Made by a program: the position numbers and the translations under genes | Notes under the pieces: model-generated | Told to the model about the DNA's origin: nothing | The model's input: the letters and a program-made list of their open reading frames with translations, nothing else | Database searches by the model: none | Part shown: positions 1 to 8,037 of the stretch, piece by piece | Position numbering within the stretch: position 1 is the stretch's first letter | How the letters are laid out: every line of letters starts with the position of its first letter | DNA from: Thermococcus piezophilus | GTDB taxonomy: Archaea > Methanobacteriota_B > Thermococci > Thermococcales > Thermococcaceae | NCBI RefSeq assembly: GCF_001647085.1 | Contig: NZ_CP015520.1 | Span: 1,694,219-1,758,218, forward strand | Direction: 5' to 3' | DNA: 64,000 nucleotides

Positions 1-787
1 GCTTCATTATGGTGTCGCTGTTGTTCGCGAGTTCTTCAGCCACCTCCATTGCGACTTCTTCGGGCATTCCTCCTTCGATGAGCTTATCCAGGAGTTCCTC
101 CTTTGCCCTCTCAGGGGAAACACGGAAGAGAACCTCCATTCTATCCCTGATGCTCTCGTTCACCTGCCTCTGGGAGCGGACAGAGATGAAGCTACCTATA
201 GCCATCGAGAGAGCTCCAGCAACGCCGACGATGAGACCGCTTATCCCAACGAGCTGGGGATTGTGAGGATAGACAGCTGAAAGGCCAGTGACCGCACCGA
301 GTATCTCAACTAAGCCGTCGTTCATGCCCAAGACGAGGTCGCGGATGTTCTCGACGTGGAAGCGCTGCTTGCTCTCGTAGAAGAACTTCTCGTGCTCAAG
401 CTCATCGAGGATGACCTCCCGTATCTTCCTCATTTCTTCCTCGGAAAAGCGGTCGGCGTAGGTCGTGAGATACTTGAAGTACTTCTGTATCGCGCTGTTC
501 TCGCCCATCTCAAGGAGGGAAGCACTCGAACCGGGACCGAGGAGCTTCCTTAGGAGCTTGGTGCTCCAGATGGTGAGCCTCCTAATGCTCGGCTTCGGGA
601 CTTCTCCACCGTGCATCACTATGAAATCGTGCCAGAACTTGGCGTGCTTCGACTCTATATTGGAGAGCCTCAGAAACTCTCTCTTGATTTCTTCATCCTT
701 CTCCATTTTGGCCAGCTGGGCATAAAGCACCGAATCTGCATACTCGTCCTTGTAGAACTCCCTAGCGAGTTTGAGCATCTCGTCCAT
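1..787 (-). CDS. Rubrerythrin-VIT1 fusion protein (partial, 3' end outside window)
   Basis: Read on the minus strand, the N-terminal part is a ferritin-like/rubrerythrin helix bundle with Glu and ExxH-type iron ligands (EFYKDEYADSV, ESKHAKFW, ELEHEKFFYE). The C-terminal part starts with LVLGMNDGLVEILGAVTGL, the first membrane helix signature of the VIT1/CCC1 iron or manganese transporter family, followed by a glycine-rich helix and RSQRQVNESI. Such fusions bind Fe/Mn at the membrane and probably move or store it. The start ATG at 787 follows GGAGGTGGGCAG. An internal methionine three codons on is possible. The C-terminus lies beyond base 1. The gene stands alone, upstream of and in the same direction as nothing else visible; the next gene (trm1) is also on the minus strand, 85 bases away. 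Family assignment is by recognised motifs only. Confidence 0.85.
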   Translation of the reverse strand, partial: MDEMLKLAREFYKDEYADSVLYAQLAKMEKDEEIKREFLRLSNIESKHAKFWHDFIVMHGGEVPKPSIRRLTIWSTKLLRKLLGPGSSASLLEMGENSAIQKYFKYLTTYADRFSEEEMRKIREVILDELEHEKFFYESKQRFHVENIRDLVLGMNDGLVEILGAVTGLSAVYPHNPQLVGISGLIVGVAGALSMAIGSFISVRSQRQVNESIRDRMEVLFRVSPERAKEELLDKLIEGGMPEEVAMEVAEELANNSDTIMK

Positions 788-872
788 CTGCCCACCTCCC
801 ATAAGAAATCCGAAGAAAGGTTAAAATGCCTATCGGAAGATTAAGGAATTTCGACTTCCTGTCAATACGAAA

Positions 873-2009
873 TCACTGAAGCTCCCTCAAAGCCTCGAGC
901 ACTTCCTCAAAGGGTGCGTCCGTTTTAAGAGCCGTCGGCGAGAAGTGCGTCCTCGTTGCCTTGTAGCCCTTCTCGCGGAGTATCTCGATGACTCCGGCCA
1001 GCTTCCTGACCTCGAGGCCGTGCCTTCTGGTTAAAGCGTGGGTGTCGTAGTGGAACGGAATGTCCAGCTCGTCTCTGAGTAGCCCCAGGAACTCGGGGGT
1101 TTTCTTCGCGTTGCCGAGCGGGGAGTCCCTGCTCAGCTTATAGAGCTCCTCAACGAACTCCTGGCTCTTCAACGGACCGAGCCAGAGCGGGCCGTATGCT
1201 TTGACTTTTGACGGCAGAAAGGCCCTCTCATAGTCAAACCTCCCGCTCGGCTCCTGATACAGATAGCCGAGCTGCTTCATACTCTCGTCGGCCTTCTTTG
1301 CACCGCTCCTGAGCCTGAGGAAGGTCCTGAAGTAGTGGTCCCTGTAATAAGCCAGCAGAACTTCAACGCCGAGGTCATACTTCGCCGCGTACCTGACGAG
1401 GGTCCCGGTGAGGATCCTAAGACCTGCCTCGTGGCAGAGCTCACCCCTTATGGGCTCTGCAAGGTATTTGCGCAGGCAGGCGTTCCTGTATGCCCCGCAG
1501 AGGACTCCGGTGTCGGTCGCGGTGATGGCCAAAACGCCGCGCCTCTTCACGGCTCTAAGGGCCGAATCAAGGAATTCCATCGGCGAGCCGAAGGGGTCTA
1601 AGTCAACGAAGTCGAAGTACCTAAACTGCTCGTTCATCAGCCTGTTGGCATCTGCGTTCATTGCCACGAGGGTCTTGTCTCCTCTAAGAACCACTTTCTT
1701 CTCGCGGAACTCAGGCTCCCCTGAAAAGTTCAGCTTCAGATTCTCGACTATCAGCCTAAAAGCGTCGGGGTTTATGTCATTGAGCCACACCTCCTCAGCT
1801 GACGTTTCGAGGGCGTATCGAATACCCCTTATCCCCGTTGCCGAAAGGGCATCGAGAACGCGCTTTGAACCAAGAACCTTCAGAGCAAGAACGCTTATGT
1901 CCCTGTTCAACGCCATGACGGGGTTATAGAAGACAGGGGCATCGTAAATGCGCTCTGCCTTTGGAACGAGAATCCCCACGAGACTTTCGTGAACTTCAAC
2001 CAGCTTCAT
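873..2009 (-). CDS. trm1: tRNA (guanine26-N2)-dimethyltransferase Trm1
   Basis: 378 aa, the normal length for archaeal Trm1, which makes m2G/m2,2G at position 26 of tRNA from S-adenosylmethionine. The SAM-binding motif [10 protein letters not shown] is at about residues 53-62 and the catalytic/base-binding motif DLDPFGSP at 136-143. The C-terminal domain ends in [13 protein letters not shown], as in the family. It is followed on the same strand, in the direction of transcription, by the VIT1 gene; the L35Ae gene lies 32 bases upstream, so the two translation genes may be cotranscribed. Start ATG at 2009 follows GGTGAGAGA-type purines. No oddities seen. Confidence 0.95.
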   Translation of the reverse strand: MKLVEVHESLVGILVPKAERIYDAPVFYNPVMALNRDISVLALKVLGSKRVLDALSATGIRGIRYALETSAEEVWLNDINPDAFRLIVENLKLNFSGEPEFREKKVVLRGDKTLVAMNADANRLMNEQFRYFDFVDLDPFGSPMEFLDSALRAVKRRGVLAITATDTGVLCGAYRNACLRKYLAEPIRGELCHEAGLRILTGTLVRYAAKYDLGVEVLLAYYRDHYFRTFLRLRSGAKKADESMKQLGYLYQEPSGRFDYERAFLPSKVKAYGPLWLGPLKSQEFVEELYKLSRDSPLGNAKKTPEFLGLLRDELDIPFHYDTHALTRRHGLEVRKLAGVIEILREKGYKATRTHFSPTALKTDAPFEEVLEALRELQ

Positions 2010-2041
2010 TCTCTCACCGAGGAAAGAAAAGGTTGAAACGT

Positions 2042-2305
2042 TTAAAGGATTTCGACGTAGTCGCCGAGGGCTTGTCCGGGAAGGCCGGGCTTGAAGTAGG
2101 CCTTGACCTCTCCCTTGTTGCCGTGGGGCTTGAGAATCTTTCCGAACATCTTCCTGCCGGTTGGGGTTTTCCAGACGACCTTCCTGCCGATGAGCTGGGC
2201 CGCCTGCTCCCTGCCCTCAACCCCCAGGAGCTTGAGAATCATGTGGTAGTTGTCCTGGTGCTCCTTGGTTCCGGCGTAGGTAAGGACGATGGCCTTCCTC
2301 TTCAT
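2042..2305 (-). CDS. rpl35ae: 50S ribosomal protein L35Ae
   Basis: 87 aa from ATG 2305, which sits 4 bases after a strong GGAGGTGAGGGCG ribosome binding site; a longer GTG start at 2320 would lie inside that site and is unlikely. The protein matches the eukaryote/archaeal L35Ae (eL33) family: [16 protein letters not shown] near the N-terminus, then [15 protein letters not shown] and the C-terminal [17 protein letters not shown]. It is a basic, compact large-subunit protein. It lies directly upstream of trm1 on the same strand. Confidence 0.95.
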   Translation of the reverse strand: MKRKAIVLTYAGTKEHQDNYHMILKLLGVEGREQAAQLIGRKVVWKTPTGRKMFGKILKPHGNKGEVKAYFKPGLPGQALGDYVEIL

Positions 2306-2411
2306 CGCCCTCACCTCCACTCGGAATGATTCAAGAACTGGGTCTTTTAAGTTTTACTTTACCCCCATGGAAGAATCCTGAGAGTGGACCGGAGCGTCGT
2401 TTGAAGGGAGA

Positions 2412-3065
2412 CTACAGAAACTCCGTTAGGCTTTTATCTATGTCAAGAAGCTCCCTGAGGCCCTTGATCTTAATGAAGTTCTGCCTCTCGAAGAGAAGAG
2501 CAACATCCTGTTTGTAGGGTGAGGCCTTTTGGATGAGGAGGGTGTTCTCATCGGTAACGAAGGTGAACCGGCTCGGACTGTCGTCAACCCAGACGAAAGG
2601 CTCATCTGGATAAAGCTCCCTGAGGGTCTCAAACTTTTGGAGCATGTCCTTTGTTCCCTTGAAGGTTATGACCTCGTCGAACTCATCGTACCAGTTAGTC
2701 TTCTTCATGAAAATGGCCTTCCCACCTGGATAGGTGTGTTCGCCGGAGAAGGAGATTACGTATCTTCCTCGCTCTCTAAGGGTTCTCACGACGTCGCGGG
2801 CAAATGGAAAGTCTTTGATGTACTTGGGCATGAGTTGATAGTACTCGTGTATCGTTCCCTGAGCGACGAGCTCGTGGATGACACCGAGGTACTGGTAGGT
2901 GAGCTTGCCCTTGATGAAGAGAAAAAGCGCCTTATAATAGTCATCATAAAGGTCGCTCTCTATAACAGCCGGAATCGTCTTCTCGATGGCTATCCTCAGG
3001 GCCTTCTCGACGGCCTGCCTGCTGTCAACAAGCGTTCCATCGAAGTCGAATAAGTAAACCACCAT
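2412..3065 (-). CDS. HAD-superfamily hydrolase
   Basis: 217 aa from ATG 3065 (an in-frame upstream ATG at 3080 would add MIHPT). Motif I is DFDGTLVDS at residues 7-15, with the two catalytic aspartates. The downstream part has SFSGEH (motif II Ser/Thr position) and FVWVDDSPSRF (motif IV acidic pair). The cap region is rich in Lys/Glu/Tyr. Substrate cannot be predicted; most relatives are small-molecule phosphatases. It is transcribed away from pepQ, with which it shares a short divergent promoter region (3066-3153). Confidence 0.8.
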   Translation of the reverse strand: MVVYLFDFDGTLVDSRQAVEKALRIAIEKTIPAVIESDLYDDYYKALFLFIKGKLTYQYLGVIHELVAQGTIHEYYQLMPKYIKDFPFARDVVRTLRERGRYVISFSGEHTYPGGKAIFMKKTNWYDEFDEVITFKGTKDMLQKFETLRELYPDEPFVWVDDSPSRFTFVTDENTLLIQKASPYKQDVALLFERQNFIKIKGLRELLDIDKSLTEFL

Positions 3066-3153
3066 AGTTGGATGTATCACGGGTTGAGTTATAATCCTTT
3101 TCCTCCCGAAAGGATTTTATTCATAAAACCCATCATCAGGTTTGGTGATTACG

Positions 3154-4200
3154 ATGAGAATCGAAAGGCTCCAGAAGTACATCTTTGAGAAAGGCCTTGA
3201 TGCTGCTCTAATAAAGAGGAGAGAGAATCTCTTCTACTTCACGGGAAGCTCACCCGTCCTCGGTGGGTATCTAGTCGTCACTCCAGACGAGAGCGTTTTT
3301 CTTGTCCCGGAGCTGGAATATGAAGAAGCTAATGAGACCTCCAAAGTCCCAGTGGAGAAGTTCAAAACCTCGATGGAGCTGTTTGACAAGCTCAAATCGT
3401 TCAAAATTGAGAACCTCGGAATCGAGGAGAGCGCCAGCTTCGGCTTCGTCAACTCGCTCCGGGAGAAGGTGGGAGTTAAGAACTTCGAATCCATCGATGA
3501 GATTATCAGAGAGATGAGGATAATCAAGACGAGGGAAGAAATAGATGTCATCAAGGCCGCATGCAAAATAGCCGATATGGCTATGATGGTGGCCGTTGAG
3601 GAGATAAGCGAGGGCAAGCGCGAGAGGGAAATAGCCGCCAAGATGGAATACGCTATGAAGATTAACGGGGCAGAAAAGCCTGCCTTTGACACTATAGTGG
3701 CCAGCGGCTGGCGTTCGGCACTCCCCCACGGTGTCGCAAGCGACAAGAGAATTGAAAAGGGGGATTTAGTCGTCATCGACGAAGGGGCTCTCTACAAACA
3801 CTACCACTCAGATATAACGAGGACAATAGTCGTCGGAAACCCGAACCCGAAGCAGAGGGAAATCTATGAGATAACTCTTGAGGCCCAGAAGAAGGCTGTT
3901 GAAGCGGCAAAACCGGGCATGACTGCCAAAGGACTGGATAGTGTTGCGAGAAGCGTCATAGAAGAATATGGCTACGGCGACTATTTCATCCACTCAACGG
4001 GCCACGGCGTCGGCCTCGAAATCCACGAGTGGCCACGCGTCAGCCAGCAGGACGACACCGAGCTCAAGCCCGGGATGGTGATAACCATCGAGCCAGGCAT
4101 TTACATCCCCAAGTTCGGGGGGGTCCGTATAGAGGACACCGTGCTGATAACAGAGAACGGGGCAAAGAGGCTCACCAAGACGGAGAGGGAGCTCATCTAA
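3154..4200 (+). CDS. pepQ: Xaa-Pro dipeptidase
   Basis: 348 aa from ATG 3154, preceded by GGTGATTAC; the TTG and GTG codons at 3142 and 3145 overlap this site and are rejected as starts. It is a pita-bread fold M24B peptidase cleaving X-Pro dipeptides. The five metal ligands are present in order: D in VVIDEGALY, D in HYHSDITRT, H in HSTGHGVGLEIHEW, E in TIEPGIYIP and E in VRIEDTVLI. The N-terminal creatinase-like domain spans about residues 1-120. Length matches the Pyrococcus prolidase. Cytosolic; recycles proline peptides in a peptide-fermenting organism. Confidence 0.95.
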   Translation: MRIERLQKYIFEKGLDAALIKRRENLFYFTGSSPVLGGYLVVTPDESVFLVPELEYEEANETSKVPVEKFKTSMELFDKLKSFKIENLGIEESASFGFVNSLREKVGVKNFESIDEIIREMRIIKTREEIDVIKAACKIADMAMMVAVEEISEGKREREIAAKMEYAMKINGAEKPAFDTIVASGWRSALPHGVASDKRIEKGDLVVIDEGALYKHYHSDITRTIVVGNPNPKQREIYEITLEAQKKAVEAAKPGMTAKGLDSVARSVIEEYGYGDYFIHSTGHGVGLEIHEWPRVSQQDDTELKPGMVITIEPGIYIPKFGGVRIEDTVLITENGAKRLTKTERELI

Positions 4201-4258
4201 CTCCTTCTTTCACAACTTTTTAAAGTTTCTAGGCAAATTCTTCTAGGGAGGTGAGGAG

Positions 4259-5332
4259 ATGCAAATACTGCACGAGGACCCAAAGGAGGGCAAGGTGAAG
4301 ATTAAGGCAGAAACCCTCGATGACCTCTGGCACCTCTACCACATCATCGATGAGGGAGATGTAGTCTACGCGAAGACCCTGAGGAAGCAGAGCCAGCGTG
4401 CCGACTCTCTCAGGGCAGAAAAAGTCGAGGTCATCCCTGTCTTTCTCGGCGTCAAAGCCGAGAAGATTAACTTTCACAAGTTTGCCAACCAGGTGCGCGT
4501 TACTGGACCGATAGTCTACGCTAGCAGGGAAGACGTTCCCCTCGGCAAGTACCACACCATAGCAATTGAAGAGGGGACGGTCGTTACAATTCGGAAGCCC
4601 CGTTGGAGGGAGCACCACATCGGGCGCCTTCGCGAGGCCGTCGAGGCTTCCAAGAGGGCTCGCGTGATGATTGTGGTCATTGACGACGGAGAGGCTGACA
4701 TGGCGCTGGTGAGAGAATACGGCGTCGAGATACTAAGCAGCATAAGGTACAACCTCGGCGGGAAGAGGTACAACACCGACAGGGAGGCCGAAGAAAAGCG
4801 GTTCTTCCATGACGTTGCGAAGACGATGGAGGAGATAATGGGCAGGGAGAGGGTAGAAAAAGCTATCGTTGCGGGTCCCGGCTTCGTGAAGGAGGACTTC
4901 TACAAGTTCCTCAGGGAAAACTATCCAGGGCTGGCCAAGAAGGTAGTCATAGAGGACACAAGCGTAACGGGCAGGACGGGCATATACGAGGTCATAAAGC
5001 GCGGAACCGTTGACAGGGTTTACCACGAGAACCGCGTTGCCAAGGAAGTTCAGCTGGTAGAGAAGGTTCTGGAGAACATAGCGAGGAACAACGGCTTAGT
5101 AGCCTACGGCCTCAGGGAGGTAGAAGAGGCCGTGAATTACGGGGCTGTCGAGACCCTCTTGGTCCTCGACGAGCTGCTCAAGGGAGAGATGAGGGAAAAA
5201 ATAGAAGAGCTCATGGATTCGGTCAGGTACTCCCGCGGCGAAGTCATTATCGTCAGCTCGGAACACGAGGGCGGTGAGAAGCTTAAGGCATTGGGCGGTC
5301 TCGTGGCCCTGCTGAGGTTCAGGGTGAAGTGA
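4259..5332 (+). CDS. pelA: mRNA surveillance protein pelota
   Basis: 357 aa, full length for archaeal pelota (aPelota/Dom34), which with aEF1A or aABCE1 rescues stalled ribosomes and fills the release-factor-1 role in archaea. The N-terminal Sm-like domain (MQILHEDPKEGKVKIKAE) is followed by the central domain (VVIDDGEADMALV, LGGKRYNTD) and the C-terminal eRF1 domain 3-like part (YGLREVEEAVNYGAVETLL). ATG 4259 follows GGGAGGTGAGG. It stands downstream of pepQ by 58 bases in the same direction. Confidence 0.95.
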   Translation: MQILHEDPKEGKVKIKAETLDDLWHLYHIIDEGDVVYAKTLRKQSQRADSLRAEKVEVIPVFLGVKAEKINFHKFANQVRVTGPIVYASREDVPLGKYHTIAIEEGTVVTIRKPRWREHHIGRLREAVEASKRARVMIVVIDDGEADMALVREYGVEILSSIRYNLGGKRYNTDREAEEKRFFHDVAKTMEEIMGRERVEKAIVAGPGFVKEDFYKFLRENYPGLAKKVVIEDTSVTGRTGIYEVIKRGTVDRVYHENRVAKEVQLVEKVLENIARNNGLVAYGLREVEEAVNYGAVETLLVLDELLKGEMREKIEELMDSVRYSRGEVIIVSSEHEGGEKLKALGGLVALLRFRVK

Positions 5333-5345
5333 GATTTCTACGGGT

Positions 5346-6343
5346 TTATCCCTTTCCGTAAAGCTCCACGTAGGGGTCGCCATCGAAGGTTGGGAAGGGT
5401 CTCTCGTCATTCCCCTCCACTAAAATCTTCCCTTTCTCCTCCGTAAACTCGCCGAGCTCGAATGACACAATTCCATTTTTATATAATTCTGCAATTAAAG
5501 TATCGGCTTTATCTGGAGGCGTTATCGCTATTAGAGTCCCAGTTGAAGAGACGTTCCAGGGTTCAAGGCCATAGAAGTCGAGAACCCTTCTGACGAGCGG
5601 GTCGAGGTAGAGCCTATCTGCGTAGACCCTGAACCCAACCCCCGAGTTCTCGGCTATCTCGTGGAGGGCCGTTAGGCGCCCTCCGTCGCGTCGTGCATGC
5701 CCCTGACGAAAGGCTTGGCAATTAGGGCATCAGGAAGGGTGGTCTCAAATGCGAAAAGCCTCTTAAGCCTCTCAATCTCTTTGAAGGTCATGAACTTTCT
5801 CAGCCCCTCCTCCAAGAAATATGCGGCAGAAACGGCAAACTCAAGGCCGATCTTGGCGGTGACGATTATTTTATCGCCTGGCTCCGCCAGCGGGAGCTTT
5901 AGTTCGTCTTTCCTTACCACACCCATAGCGGTCGTTGTAGCGGTGGGCTCAGTTATAGAGGGGTAGACCCCTGTGTGGCCACCAATTATGGAGCTTCCAT
6001 ACTTGTGGCACTCGGTGTTTAGACTTCTCATGACGTTTTCAAGGAAACTTCTTTCGGTTCTTGGCGGAAAGAGCAGATCAACTATCAGCCACCTGGGTCT
6101 GGCACCAAAAACAGCAACGTCACTCGCCGCAAAGTGGTAGGTGAAGAATCCGAAGGTTTCTTCAGGCACACCAAGTGCCGGGTCTGTAGCGACGATTAAG
6201 TAGTGCTCGTGGTCGTATTCGAGGACGGCCGAGTCGAACCCCTCCCTCGGCCCGTAACCTATCCCGGGGTCTTCGATGCCGAGATTGGGAAAGACCACCT
6301 CCCTCAGGAGGTCGTTGCGAAGCTTGCCGAGCGGGAGTTTCAT
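5346..6343 (-). pseudogene. AIR synthase-related (PurM/HypE-like) protein, single frameshift
   Basis: The first frame (6343 to 5672, 223 codons) carries the PurM-like N-terminal domain: PREGFDSAVLEYD, VATDPALGVPEETFG, HFAASDVAVFGARPRW and GGHTGVYPS, an ATP-binding fold shared by PurM, HypE, ThiL and SelD. It stops just after GMHDATEGA. The second frame resumes at once with LTALHEIAENSGVGFRVYAD and runs to a stop at 5346, giving a normal 332-residue protein if one base (probably a G in the GGCGGCC run near 5677) is restored. So the gene is intact apart from one missing base: either a recent mutation or a sequence error. It overlaps the upstream PP-loop gene by 4 bases (ATGA), so the two are translationally coupled. 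Exact reaction unknown. Confidence 0.8.
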
Positions 6344-7134
6344 CTTCCCTCCTCCCCGAAGGTCTCCACGAGCTCCTGAGCTTCCCTCAGCGTTTCCTCA
6401 TCACAGTCCCAACACATTATCTCAAAGCTCGGGACGCGGACGCTCATACGAACTTTCTTCCTCCTCGCGAGCTTGCTTATCTCGTAGTTCGCCCTGTAAG
6501 CTAAATCAATGAGTTCGGGCGTTACAATCTCCCCACGATCTATGTACTGCAAAGGACAGCCTTCGCGCCACTGCCTCCTCCTAGCGTGCTCGTACATGCG
6601 GTAGGGCCTTATACCAGCCTCTTCCGCAAGGGCTTCAACTTCCTCGGCGGTGTATTTAATCAGAGGTCTGAAGAAGGGAACGCCTATCTTTGGAATGTTG
6701 CAAAGCCGTATGTCAGATTTACACTGGTCGAGGAGGGCACCGATGATTTTGTCATTGGCGTTGTCGCCCTTGGCTAAGATGTCGAAGCCGTTGTTGAGGG
6801 CAAACCACTTGGCGTTCCAGAGCATGACTTTCTTGCAGTTGATGCATATCGGCCCCTTCCTTCCAGCAGCCTCCCTGAGAAGGCCCTTAGTAACATCAAC
6901 GAGATAATGCTCGACCCCGAGTTTCCTGGTAAACTTCATCGCCCAGTTCAGCGTTTCCCTCCAGCTCCAGCGGTGGAGGAAGGTTAAAGCCGACACTTCC
7001 AAGCCGGCTTCCTTGAGCAGGTAAAGGGCTAGACTGCTATCTTTCCCGCCGGAAAACATGAGGAGAATCCTCTTTTCGTAAAGTCCGTTTCTATCGGAGA
7101 AGTTCACTATGCCTTCCACAACGTGCCCAATCAT
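6340..7134 (-). CDS. PP-loop ATP pyrophosphatase (N-type), possible tRNA/cofactor thiolation enzyme
   Basis: 264 aa. The PP-loop SGGKDSS is at residues 28-34. A CxxC pair (CINC, residues 97-100) and a second one near the C-terminus (CWDC) could hold a metal or an Fe-S cluster. Proteins of this kind adenylate a carbonyl oxygen before sulfur or nitrogen transfer, as in tRNA thiolation. The 4-base overlap with a PurM/HypE-like gene suggests that the two act together, an arrangement that recalls ATP-dependent activation of a sulfur, selenium or carbamoyl donor. That role is inference. No substrate can be named. Confidence 0.75.
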   Translation of the reverse strand: MIGHVVEGIVNFSDRNGLYEKRILLMFSGGKDSSLALYLLKEAGLEVSALTFLHRWSWRETLNWAMKFTRKLGVEHYLVDVTKGLLREAAGRKGPICINCKKVMLWNAKWFALNNGFDILAKGDNANDKIIGALLDQCKSDIRLCNIPKIGVPFFRPLIKYTAEEVEALAEEAGIRPYRMYEHARRRQWREGCPLQYIDRGEIVTPELIDLAYRANYEISKLARRKKVRMSVRVPSFEIMCWDCDEETLREAQELVETFGEEGR

Positions 7135-7171
7135 GGGAAAAAATATAATAGGGGGCTTAAAAACCTAAGCC

Positions 7172-7570
7172 TCAGACATTCACTTTACCGACCCACTTCT
7201 CGGCGAGGTCGCCAAAGATTGGAAACTTGTAGTACTCGCCCTGGTAGGCCTTGATCATTCCGAGTACCCAGAAAATCAGACCCACAAGGTTCACGAGCAT
7301 GATAAAGATCCCAATGAGAGCCGCAAGTGGGCCGAAGACTGCTCCAAGGATCACACTTATCATCCACAGAACTATCTGAATAATGTTGATCCCGAGGAAT
7401 GTAATCGTTGACTGCATAGCGTGGAAACGGACGAAATCGCTTTTCTTTTCGAGTACTATAAAGATTATACCGGTGAGCCACATAAGTACATAGGCCAACA
7501 GAGCCTCGATGTTCTCGTCTATGCCGAGGGAAGTTTTCTTCTTGGGTTCTTCGGGGGAGATCTCCTCCAT
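7172..7570 (-). CDS. DUF4870-type small membrane protein
   Basis: 132 aa from ATG 7570, 8 bases after GGAGGTG; the longer reading from 7594 would start within the ribosome binding site region. After an acidic, lysine-rich cytoplasmic tail (EEISPEEPKKKTS) there are three to four membrane segments (about residues 21-40, 52-75, 78-110), with the family-typical FVRFHAMQS between the first two. The C-terminus ends in FPIFGDLAEKWVG. Function of the family is unknown. It is separated from the PP-loop gene by 37 bases. Confidence 0.75.
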   Translation of the reverse strand: MEEISPEEPKKKTSLGIDENIEALLAYVLMWLTGIIFIVLEKKSDFVRFHAMQSTITFLGINIIQIVLWMISVILGAVFGPLAALIGIFIMLVNLVGLIFWVLGMIKAYQGEYYKFPIFGDLAEKWVGKVNV

Positions 7571-7716
7571 AAATAACACACCTCCAGAGTTCAATTAGTT
7601 ATATTTTCTCTCATCCTTTAAATATCTTTCCAAGTTCCAGAATTTTAATATAAGTTTTAACCTGCAGATTTCGAGTGTGCCTACGTTGGAACCTGAGATT
7701 TTCTGATTTCGAACCA

Positions 7717-7733
7717 TTAGGCTTTGTTAGGCT
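7717..7733. repeat. Direct repeats TTAGGCT upstream of feoAB
   Basis: Two copies of TTAGGCT begin 10 bases apart (7717 and 7727), one helical turn, just upstream of the feoA TATA box. They resemble half-sites of the downstream TTAGG/CCTAA palindrome and could be additional contact sites for the same regulator. Confidence 0.45.
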
Positions 7734-7742
7734 CACCAAAGC

Positions 7743-7788
7743 TTTTTAAGGTTCTCTATGTATTCAGAACAGAATTAGGATAACCTAA
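7743..7788 (+). promoter_or_regulatory. feoA promoter with probable DtxR/MntR-type operator
   Basis: A TATA-like TTTTTAAG lies at 7743-7750, which predicts transcription start near 7770-7775. A perfect inverted repeat TTAGG-ATAA-CCTAA spans 7775-7788, right at that start point and before the GGTGAT ribosome binding site. The half-sites match the TTAGG...CCTAA core of operators bound by DtxR/IdeR/MntR metalloregulators. Placement at the start site fits iron-dependent repression of ferrous iron uptake. Confidence 0.65.
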
Positions 7789-7799
7789 CGGTGATGCAC

Positions 7800-8027
7800 A
7801 TGATTGTACCTTTAAGCGCCCTGGGGCCGGGAGAAAAGGGAATCGTGGTGAACATAGCAGGTGGGCACTACGCGAGGCAGAGGTTGGTTTCCATGGGGCT
7901 TAGTCCCGGGGCGATGGTTCAGGTCATCGAATCACACTCGATGGGGCCAATAATATTCTCCGTTGGAGGGTCAAGGTTCGCAATAGGCAGGGGACTGGCG
8001 AGCAAGGTCATGGTAAGAAAGCTCTAA
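7800..8027 (+). CDS. feoA: Ferrous iron transport protein A
   Basis: 75 aa from ATG 7800, five bases after GGTGAT; GTG 7791 and ATG 7794 overlap that site. It is an SH3-like FeoA domain: LSALGPGEKGIVVNI, then ARQRLVSMGLSPGAMV, the family hallmark, and GGSRFAIGRGLASKVMVRKL. FeoA is a small cytosolic partner needed for FeoB-mediated Fe(II) uptake. feoB starts 11 bases downstream. Confidence 0.95.
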   Translation: MIVPLSALGPGEKGIVVNIAGGHYARQRLVSMGLSPGAMVQVIESHSMGPIIFSVGGSRFAIGRGLASKVMVRKL

Positions 8028-8037
8028 GGTGTCTGCC

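Noticed and set aside
1408-1929. Plus-strand frame of 173 codons
   Set aside because: Shadow of trm1.
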